This document shows positions 45,966-56,500 of a DNA stretch of 64,000 bases, one piece after another (within the stretch, counting starts at the first letter, position 1; every line of letters starts with the position of its first letter). This DNA comes from Dendrocalamus latiflorus. Its lineage: Eukaryota; Streptophyta; Magnoliopsida; Poales; Poaceae. A model generated the notes under the pieces. It had not been told where the DNA came from, did no database searches, and saw only the letters and a list, made by a program, of their open reading frames with translations. Where the stretch lies: NCBI GenBank assembly GCA_017311315.1, contig CM029650.1, positions 21,671,374 through 21,735,373 on the forward strand. Direction: 5' to 3'. Made by a program: the position numbers and the translations under genes.

Positions 45966-46556
45966 CTCATGATCATGGACCTTCTCTTTTTAGCTTCTAA
46001 AAACTGCTTTTTAACTTTTATACAATAACTAGCTTTCAAACAAAATATCTTTTTAAAACTCATCTACAAACTGATTGTAGTATACACTGCATGTGAACTT
46101 CTATTTCTCCATACCCTTTCACGAACAGCTCAAAAGCCAAAACAGGCCCGGCATCCGTTGGCTTATAGGCTGTATCAACGTGCATGCAACTTTAAGACAG
46201 CAAAGAAACTGAACTACTATGGTTCACTAACTTCTATTGTACCACCAGGGAACTAGTACTAATTGGCGACTTTGCAACTGGAAAACCTTACCATTTACAA
46301 AAGGCCACTTTACAAGGTGAACACTGACAGGTACTGAATGGTTAACCATAGTTAATTGTTCAGTCTAAGGCATTAATCCAGAAACCAACAAAGAAGGGGA
46401 ATAAACGGATTATGTCTACAAGAATTACTTTCTGATTAATGATACAAAGAACGGCTACCTACCCTATCAACGATTCACATGCATACATTGTACATTACAT
46501 ATCTTTACAATGCTTAACTGCAGTTGATATATGGTTTAATAACTGCCCTGAAATTC
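45966..46556. other. 3' flank of the bZIP gene with a MITE remnant
   Basis: The segment 45990-46150 contains AGCTTCTAAAAACTGC and GCTCAAAAGCCAAAACAGGC, words of a MITE family also seen near 3320. The bases before 46557 are the likely 3' untranslated region of the bZIP gene. Confidence 0.4.
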
Positions 46557-47547
46557 TCAAATGAAATCCATGGAGTCCTCTAGGGGCTGACCACTCAGCG
46601 ACTGGCCACCATTCGATGGGCTCTGGTGATGGCTTGGATGGCGATGCTGAGGCTGGTGTCCGCCTAAGTAGGGCATCTGCCGCTGCTGCTGTTGTTGACA
46701 GAAATAGGATGGAACCTGCTGCTGGAGTCCGCCATTGAAGGGATTCCCGTTCATGTTTGGAGCTTGCCCTGCAGCTATCTTAAGTCGCTGGACTTCTTCT
46801 CTCAGGGCTTCATTCAGAGCTGCGTTTGGTAGGAAAGGAAATATTTCAATATGCTGATTCCTGAACTAGGAAAATACAAATGTTCAATTTGGCTTTACTA
46901 ACTGGCCAACCAATTTGTCAATAGATTCAGAGTTTCAGACACCTTGTAGCAGACTAACTTAGCCTTTCAGAACATTCAAATAATGACTACCGGAAGAACT
47001 AAAGAAGTTCCACAGGAAGATCAGAGCATACCATCATGCAGTTTAGCTTGCTCTTCCATGGACTGCAACCGGAGTTTGAGCTCTCTATTCTCAGCAGTTA
47101 AACCAGATGTATCCCTCTGGGTTTCAAGTAAATTTGCAATAAATCAGATATGAGAATATCAGTGTGGTGAACAAAAGAAACAAACTCAGATCACCAAATA
47201 TTGAAGGAAGAAGTCCACTTTTGATCCCTCAACTTCATCCCAGGTCTGATTTACACCCTCAACTACAAAACCATTCGCTTTGCCCCCTTCAACTAGCAAA
47301 ACCACATCTCTTAATCCCCAGAGCCCAATACTGCCTAGTTTTAGGCCCACGTGGCACATATGCCAGTCCTTATTGGCATTGATATCTGTGCCACACTTCG
47401 TCAGCCTACACTTTGTCCTTGTGCTGCCTGGCATTCAGCCGAACAACTTCCAGGCTTCCCATCCCACTAACGCCCAATGCCGCCGGCCAACCCCACTCTA
47501 ACGAAATGGCCCAAGACCCTCACCGCCTCATCACAAGGAATTATTTT

Positions 47548-47598
<51 letters not shown>

Positions 47599-50500
47599 AA
47601 CCAGAACGCCACCGCCTAGTTCTGCCGAGCTCATCGGACTTGCCGCGCTCGTCAGCACCATGCCAACTCCTTTGCCACTCTCCTCAACTCTTGTTGCTCC
47701 CGCTCGGTCGCCCCTCCACATCCAGAGGTTCATCGAACACCGCTCCGACAGCCCCTCTACCTCAATTTGTTGCAGGACACATCGCCATGGACACGCCATG
47801 GCTGCTACTACCCCCAGCTTCACCTCTCTCGCTCTCTACCTTGGTGGATTTGGGGAAAACCTGATCTAATACCCAACGCAGAGAATGCTGTCACCACTGC
47901 ATCATTTATCCTGACATGCAGCCTCCAAGTCACCCAATTCGGTCCAATGCTGGCGGGAACCATCTTATCCAAGTAATTTGCAGCGGCCACAAGGGCGGCA
48001 AGGATGGCAATGTAGGAGCGGGCGGAGTGGGGGATAGCGAGGGCGAAGGGAGCGGAGCGGAAGAGGTGGACGCTGGTGATGGGGCAGTGGGTGTGGGAGA
48101 AGGAGCGGAGGAGGGCAAGGAAGGGACGCTCGAGGGTGGTGGGGAAGGGAAAGAGCGTGTGCAAACAGGAGAGGAGGGTAAGCGGCGAGGGGGAGGAGGC
48201 TGACGGAGGCAAGGCAGGAGGTGAGTAGGGAGATGATGCCTAGGGACAGGAAGATGGGGGCGGGCTCAGACGCGGATGCCACTGTGGCCACGTCAAAGAG
48301 GGCGAGGGCACGGCGCGGATCACACTCTACATGGACGATGCAGTGGAGGTGGTCAGCGGTGAGGGTCTTGGGCCATTTCGTCAGGGTGGGTTGGCCGGCG
48401 GCATTGGGTGGTGATGGGATGGGCAGCCTAGGAGGTGTTCGGCGGAATGTTGGTTAGCGCAAGGATGAAGTGTAGGCTGTGTAGCACTGCCGCAAGGACG
48501 AAGTGTGGCACAGATGTCAATGCCAACAAGGACTGACATCTGTGCCACGCGGCCTAAAACCATGAGGTATTATGCTTAGGGGGTTAAGTAACCTAGTTTT
48601 GCTAGTTGAGGGGGGGGGGGGGGCAAAGTGAACAATTTTGTAGTTGAGGGTGTAAATCAGACTTGGGACATAATGGACCAAAAGTGGACTTCTTCCAATA
48701 TTAAATGGCATATTCAAAAACTAAAACAAAAGAAACTGTTGGCTTACAGGCTCGGCTAGCAATTACCTATCAAATATTCTAAATGGCATACACAAAGGGG
48801 GTTGTGTGCTAGCATGGTCCAAAAATCAATAGACTATGAAACACATAAATCCATGCAAACGTCAACACTAACTCAGTAATGGAATACACTACTGCAGGCA
48901 ATAGTTAACAACATTAGGTCGTCCATAACAATAAATACAATACTCTAGCTCTCTCAATCCTATCAAATAAATTGTAGAATGAACCAACAAAATCAATTGA
49001 ATGTATCCAAGATTCCAAGATCACATACTAACCACCGATAATACTTCATCACTTGATATAGATAAAGCCAGTACAATGTCCATTATATCGTGACAGAATT
49101 CATCTATTGTCACAGAGATCTTACCAATACTGGTAGAATGCTTATGCGAAGTTCGAAAGGCACATGAATAGTATGTACGTAACCAACAAGAATTAACTCT
49201 GGATAGCTTAGCTCCAATTTTCTTATTTCTTTTTTCAGAGCATAATGTTACTCCTGGCATTATGGGTTGATTATCCTTGCCTTGAGTGCTAGCCAAGTTT
49301 TCTTGAGAGAGAGATATCTAAGGTTACTATCTGTGACCACTTAATCTTCAGCCTAACACTACTCATCTGATTCCATCCACTTCATTCAAATCATCTTAGG
49401 TGCATTGATTCATACTCTAATTGTCATGTCAACTACAAGAACAGACCAAGACAGGTATTAAATAAAGAACAAAAATGATTGTGCTCTGTTTAAATGAAAA
49501 TTGAATACATATATGGTTTACTCTTGTGAAGGCAAATCTAGCTCATCCCATCCCATGGTGCCCCCATAGTCACTTTCCCCACCCTAACACACCACGCAAA
49601 TTGCCAGAAAACTTCCAGAAAAGATTTGAGAATGCCAATACAAGTTCAATTTACCATACCTTTTCTCATTTTCCAATGTATAGATCAAATTTGTGTGAAT
49701 ACTCATGCTATCACTTGTTTTCTAGAACCATATATATCATTGCAACTAGCAATACGAGACATTCAGGTGCTAGCTGCATACAATGTCATACGGAACTTCA
49801 GTTCAAATGCAATAAACAAAATACTTAGCTATATCTCAGGTCTCTAAAATACAGTACATAGAAGAAATGGTCATAATTAGAAATTCAGAACTGTTTGTTG
49901 CACTTGCTTAGCTCTGCTATCACATGGCTCTTATGTCCTACCATTTCCTCATAAAAAGGTCATTATTTAGTTTTAAATTATTAAAGGATGATGTTATCCA
50001 TAGAATTCTTACATATGATTTCATGATTTGTGCCGCACTGACTGACTTATATATTGTTAGTAACTTAGTATTTGGTTTCCAATGTAATACATTACACTAG
50101 CATAAATTAAAATAATAAAGCTAGTCCATACACCAACAAATGTAAATCCTTCAAATTATTATGCAATGCAAAAGCCACACAGTATTATATGAGTCACTTC
50201 AACAGAGTTCCCTGTATAAAACTATGAATATGGATCCATTCTCATGCAGTTAACATATTAGCATAAACTAGCTCATTTTGACTACTCAACTACCAATAAC
50301 CCAGTAGTGCAAATGCCTGAACTAAATAGCTTCAACTACAAGGAAGAGGATTAGAAGCAGCTACTGTGGTTCAGAGACCACGACAATATTCGAGTCAAAC
50401 ATTTAGATTTCATATAAGCTACTCTACCACGACAATATTCGAGTCAAACATTTAGATTTCATATAAGCTACTCTACTATGGTCATAATACATGTCAAACA

Positions 50501-53500
50501 TAACAAATTAACAATTGACCAGCAAATATATAAGCTCATCTCGCACTTCCGAATAAAAAAAACCCCATACCTGGAGAAGCGTGAGCTGTGCTGACAGCGT
50601 GGTGGCCTCAGTCTGCAGTGTCTGGACCTTCCTCTCCAGCTCACTGGTGTACTTGATCTTCCTCTCCTTCGACCTCGCCGCCGACTGCCTGTTCGCCAGA
50701 ATCCTACACGCAGGCACCACCACAAACTTTAACCTAAATAAACAGCCCCAGTACACCTCCAAACTGTTGGAAATAATCTTGTTTTAGAAGTCGTATCGGG
50801 TTCGGGTTTGTAATCGAAGTTGAGTTGAAGTAGGAATTAGAAGTCGGAGTCAGAATAGGTTTTGTATTCCTAATCGGAATCCGAGTAGGAGTCGTAGAGT
50901 TGGGTATAAAAGAAGGGGTAGACATGTAACCAAAGATGTACCAAGCCATTGAGAAAATACCAAAAAGAGGGAAACACACAAAGCATTGTTTTGTCGTGTG
51001 ATTGTGCAAGGCGTGGTCGGAAGGACTCACGATCACCGCAAGCGTGATCGGGAGGAGTTACGACCACGGCGAAGTTCCTGCGGGCGTGATCGAGAGGCAC
51101 TACGATCACGGCAAAGGTAACAGTAATTCTTCGACTACGCAGGAAAGGCTGCGACCACGGTAAAGGTGGTCGTAAGGAAGCGAAGGTGGTCGTAACGAGT
51201 TACGACTACACCGAGAAGGCCAGTACGTGATCGGAAGCAACTCCGATCACGTTGAAGGAAGTGAACGTGGTCGTACGGGTGTTCGACCACGGTGAACAGT
51301 GATCGCCAGCATCACTGCGTGATCGTAGAAAGCTTCGATCACGGTATCTTGAGCGGCTGAAGGAAGGCAGCGGCAGCAATATCGCGAAGCAGTCGTAAAT
51401 TGCTACAGTAAATTTACGACCACGTTGAAAAGGCGATCGGAGGAGATTGAGGCGTTCAGAATTGGTCGTAAGTACTCTGAACCGATCGTATTTGATTCTC
51501 ACCGGTCGTAAACGACTCTAACCGGTCGTAAAAGGTCCTGGGAGGTCGTAAGACTCTCCAACAGTTGGTATCAGAGCAAGGTGGCAATGGAGGACAAGTC
51601 AGCTGAGAAGAAAGTTGCAGGTGCGGAAGGCTCCGGTGAAAAGAAACTGCAGCCTCCACCACGAGCACCAATGAGAGGAGGTACGGTACCAATCCAATTC
51701 CCCATGCTGACCGACACGAACTACGGCCTGTGGGCCGTGAAGATGAAGATCGTCATGCGCGCTCTGGGAGTATGGACGGCTATTGAAGGAGATGCACCGG
51801 TCGAAGAGACTCTGGACCAGGGCGCTTTGGCTGTCATATCTCAGGCTATCCCCGACGAGGTCTTAATGACTGTTGCAGAGAAGGAAACTGCAAAAGAAGC
51901 GTGGGAAGCTATCAAGGAGATGCGCATTGGAGAAGAACGTGTCAAGAAGGCAAGAGCACAAGTGTTGAAGAGGCAATTCGATCGCTTAGTCATGGGAGAG
52001 ACTGAAGGCGTCGGTGAGTTCTCGCAAAAACTCACGAGTTTGGCTGGCGAAATTCGAGCTCTGGGAGTTGATTTGCCAGATTCAACAGTCATTGAAAGGT
52101 TGTTCAGTGCAGTCCCTGACAGTTTTCTCCAAATCATAAGCACAATCGAGCAATTTGGAGACATGACGAAGATGTCGCTGACTGAGGCAGTCGGTCGCTT
52201 GCGAATCTTCGAAGAAAGTCAGAAGAGACGGCATCAGGACAAGGAAGGAGGTAATCAGCTGCTGCTATCTCGTGCTCAGTGGGAAGCACTGAACGAGAAT
52301 AAGAGCCATGAAAGTCACAACGACGATGTGAAGAGAGGTGGAGGACGCAACGGCGGGAGCAGTCGTGAGCGTAACTCTGAAACTGGAAAATCGAGTATAC
52401 AATGCCACAAGTGCAAGAAATTCGGTCACTACGCTGCTGAATGTCGAAGCCACATACAATGCCACAACTGCAAAAAGTATGGGCACTTCGCAGCGATTTG
52501 CAGAAACAAGAAGAGAGAGGAGGAAGTCAATCTGGTTCAGAAGGAACCGACTCTACTGCTGTCGCACTGTACTGTAGCTGAACCGACAATGGTGATGCTA
52601 CATGAAGGAAGAGTATTTCCTAGTTTGATGGAGAAGGGAGAGAAGACTCAAGACCAATCAACAGATTGGTATCTCGACAACGGAGCAAGCAACCACATGA
52701 CGGGCACACACTCGTTGTTTCATGAATTAGACGAGAGAGTGCTCGGTAAAGTAAAGTTTGGAGACGGCTCAACAGTTCAAATCAAAGGAAAAGGAACAAT
52801 CCTGTTAAAGTGCAAGGATGGAAGTCAAAGACCGTTGTCAGATGTATATTATATACCAAGTCTTTGCAGCAACGTGATAAGCTTGGGCCAACTGACTGAA
52901 GAAGGGTGCCGAGTTGAATTAAAAGGAGTTTATCTGAGGGTTTTTGACAGCAGAGAGCAGTTGTTGATGAGAGCACAAAAATCAGCAAATCGGTTGTACA
53001 AAATACCGCTGAAAATTTGGAGACCAGATGGCATGAAGAATGATCTAAATGAACCAGAGCCTGAAAGACTTCATCTCCTGGTGGTCGAAAAACAGCATGA
53101 AGTCGTAAACAACAAGTCGGAAGAGTTGGAAGTCGTAACGGGAAGGTTGGCAGAAGGTTTTGGCTGTAGTCGAGAAGAAATTCGACCACGGCAAAAGACG
53201 ATCGAGCACGGTCGGCAAGTGTTACGACCACGGCAAATGAAGACTGGATGTGTTCGAGAAATCGTTCGACCACAGCAAACAGGTCCCAGGATCAGCCCGG
53301 ATGGTCGAAGCAGCCAAAAGCCTGAAGTTTGGATCCCGAGTTGGCGGGAGAAAGCACGACGTGAAGAACGGTGGTTGAAAGCAAGTCCACGCAATAGTGA
53401 AACAAGCAGCTGGTGGAGAAAAACATCCAAGGAAGAAACAGGAGAAAATCAACGTGATCGAGAAGGAGAAGATCAACATGATGGAAGCTACTAAAACAAG

Positions 53501-56500
53501 ATTAGGGAGAGAATGTTGGAAATAATCTTGTTTTAGAAGTCGTATCGGGTTCGGGTTTGTAATCGAAGTTGAGTTGAAGTAGGAATTAGAAGTCGGAGTC
53601 AGAATAGGTTTTGTATTCCTAATCGGAATCCGAGTAGGAGTCGTAGAGTTGGGTATAAAAGAAGGGGTAGACATGTAACCAAAGATGTACCAAGCCATTG
53701 AGAAAATACCAAAAAGAGGGAAACACACAAAGCATTGTTTTGTCGTGTGATTGTGCAAGGCGTGGTCGGAAGGACTCACGATCACCGCAAGCGTGATCGG
53801 GAGGAGTTACGACCACGGCGAAGTTCCTGCGGGCGTGATCGAGAGGCACTACGATCACGGCAAAGGTAACAGTAATTCTTCGACTACGCAGGAAAGGCTG
53901 CGACCACGGTAAAGGTGGTCGTAAGGAAGCGAAGGTGGTCGTAACGAGTTACGACTACACCGAGAAGGCCAGTACGTGATCGGAAGCAACTCCGATCACG
54001 TTGAAGGAAGTGAACGTGGTCGTACGGGTGTTCGACCACGGTGAACAGTGATCGCCAGCATCACTGCGTGATCGTAGAAAGCTTCGATCACGGTATCTTG
54101 AGCGGCTGAAGGAAGGCAGCGGCAGCAATATCGCGAAGCAGTCGTAAATTGCTACAGTAAATTTACGACCACGTTGAAAAGGCGATCGGAGGAGATTGAG
54201 GCGTTCAGAATTGGTCGTAAGTACTCTGAACCGATCGTATTTGATTCTCACCGGTCGTAAACGACTCTAACCGGTCGTAAAAGGTCCTGGGAGGTCGTAA
54301 GACTCTCCAACAGTTGGTATCAGAGCAAGGTGGCAATGGAGGACAAGTCAGCTGAGAAGAAAGTTGCAGGTGCGGAAGGCTCCGGTGAAAAGAAACTGCA
54401 GCCTCCACCACGAGCACCAATGAGAGGAGGTACGGTACCAATCCAATTCCCCATGCTGACCGACACGAACTACGGCCTGTGGGCCGTGAAGATGAAGATC
54501 GTCATGCGCGCTCTGGGAGTATGGACGGCTATTGAAGGAGATGCACCGGTCGAAGAGACTCTGGACCAGGGCGCTTTGGCTGTCATATCTCAGGCTATCC
54601 CCGACGAGGTCTTAATGACTGTTGCAGAGAAGGAAACTGCAAAAGAAGCGTGGGAAGCTATCAAGGAGATGCGCATTGGAGAAGAACGTGTCAAGAAGGC
54701 AAGAGCACAAGTGTTGAAGAGGCAATTCGATCGCTTAGTCATGGGAGAGACTGAAGGCGTCGGTGAGTTCTCGCAAAAACTCACGAGTTTGGCTGGCGAA
54801 ATTCGAGCTCTGGGAGTTGATTTGCCAGATTCAACAGTCATTGAAAGGTTGTTCAGTGCAGTCCCTGACAGTTTTCTCCAAATCATAAGCACAATCGAGC
54901 AATTTGGAGACATGACGAAGATGTCGCTGACTGAGGCAGTCGGTCGCTTGCGAATCTTCGAAGAAAGTCAGAAGAGACGGCATCAGGACAAGGAAGGAGG
55001 TAATCAGCTGCTGCTATCTCGTGCTCAGTGGGAAGCACTGAACGAGAATAAGAGCCATGAAAGTCACAACGACGATGTGAAGAGAGGTGGAGGACGCAAC
55101 GGCGGGAGCAGTCGTGAGCGTAACTCTGAAACTGGAAAATCGAGTATACAATGCCACAAGTGCAAGAAATTCGGTCACTACGCTGCTGAATGTCGAAGCC
55201 ACATACAATGCCACAACTGCAAAAAGTATGGGCACTTCGCAGCGATTTGCAGAAACAAGAAGAGAGAGGAGGAAGTCAATCTGGTTCAGAAGGAACCGAC
55301 TCTACTGCTGTCGCACTGTACTGTAGCTGAACCGACAATGGTGATGCTACATGAAGGAAGAGTATTTCCTAGTTTGATGGAGAAGGGAGAGAAGACTCAA
55401 GACCAATCAACAGATTGGTATCTCGACAACGGAGCAAGCAACCACATGACGGGCACACACTCGTTGTTTCATGAATTAGACGAGAGAGTGCTCGGTAAAG
55501 TAAAGTTTGGAGACGGCTCAACAGTTCAAATCAAAGGAAAAGGAACAATCCTGTTAAAGTGCAAGGATGGAAGTCAAAGACCGTTGTCAGATGTATATTA
55601 TATACCAAGTCTTTGCAGCAACGTGATAAGCTTGGGCCAACTGACTGAAGAAGGGTGCCGAGTTGAATTAAAAGGAGTTTATCTGAGGGTTTTTGACAGC
55701 AGAGAGCAGTTGTTGATGAGAGCACAAAAATCAGCAAATCGGTTGTACAAAATACCGCTGAAAATTTGGAGACCAGATGGCATGAAGAATGATCTAAATG
55801 AACCAGAGCCTGAAAGACTTCATCTCCTGGTGGTCGAAAAACAGCATGAAGTCGTAAACAACAAGTCGGAAGAGTTGGAAGTCGTAACGGGAAGGTTGGC
55901 AGAAGGTTTTGGCTGTAGTCGAGAAGAAATTCGACCACGGCAAAAGACGATCGAGCACGGTCGGCAAGTGTTACGACCACGGCAAATGAAGACTGGATGT
56001 GTTCGAGAAATCGTTCGACCACAGCAAACAGGTCCCAGGATCAGCCCGGATGGTCGAAGCAGCCAAAAGCCTGAAGTTTGGATCCCGAGTTGGCGGGAGA
56101 AAGCACGACGTGAAGAACGGTGGTTGAAAGCAAGTCCACGCAATAGTGAAACAAGCAGCTGGTGGAGAAAAACATCCAAGGAAGAAACAGGAGAAAATCA
56201 ACGTGATCGAGAAGGAGAAGATCAACATGATGGAAGCTACTAAAACAAGATTAGGGAGAGAATGTTGGAAATAATCTTGTTTTAGAAGTCGTATCGGGTT
56301 CGGGTTTGTAATCGAAGTTGAGTTGAAGTAGGAATTAGAAGTCGGAGTCAGAATAGGTTTTGTATTCCTAATCGGAATCCGAGTAGGAGTCGTAGAGTTG
56401 GGTATAAAAGAAGGGGTAGACATGTAACCAAAGATGTACCAAGCCATTGAGAAAATACCAAAAAGAGGGAAACACACAAAGCATTGTTTTGTCGTGTGAT

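Larger units (their letters stand above)
47206..48696. mobile_element. Mutator-like element (Pack-MULE type), 1491 bp, in bZIP intron 2
   Basis: Target duplication AATATTGAA (47197-47205) and AATATTAAA (48697-48705), 9 bp with one mismatch. Inverted repeats begin GGAAGAAGTCCACTTTTG and are recognisable over some 100 bp (GTCTGATTTACACCCTCAAC, CTACAAAA). A second inverted match further in (CAATGCCGCCGGCCAACC, CGAAATGGCCCAAGACCCTC) extends the symmetric part to about 320 bp. There is no transposase. The interior carries gene-like, PPR-related sequence. Its right end includes a run of G at 48610-48623. It ends 90 bp from exon 3. Confidence 0.85.

Noticed and set aside
53222..53785. Minus-strand 187-codon frame across gag tail and LTR 2, repeated 2,749 bp further on
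   Set aside because: It has no family motif, crosses the LTR boundary and is antisense to the intact gag frame.
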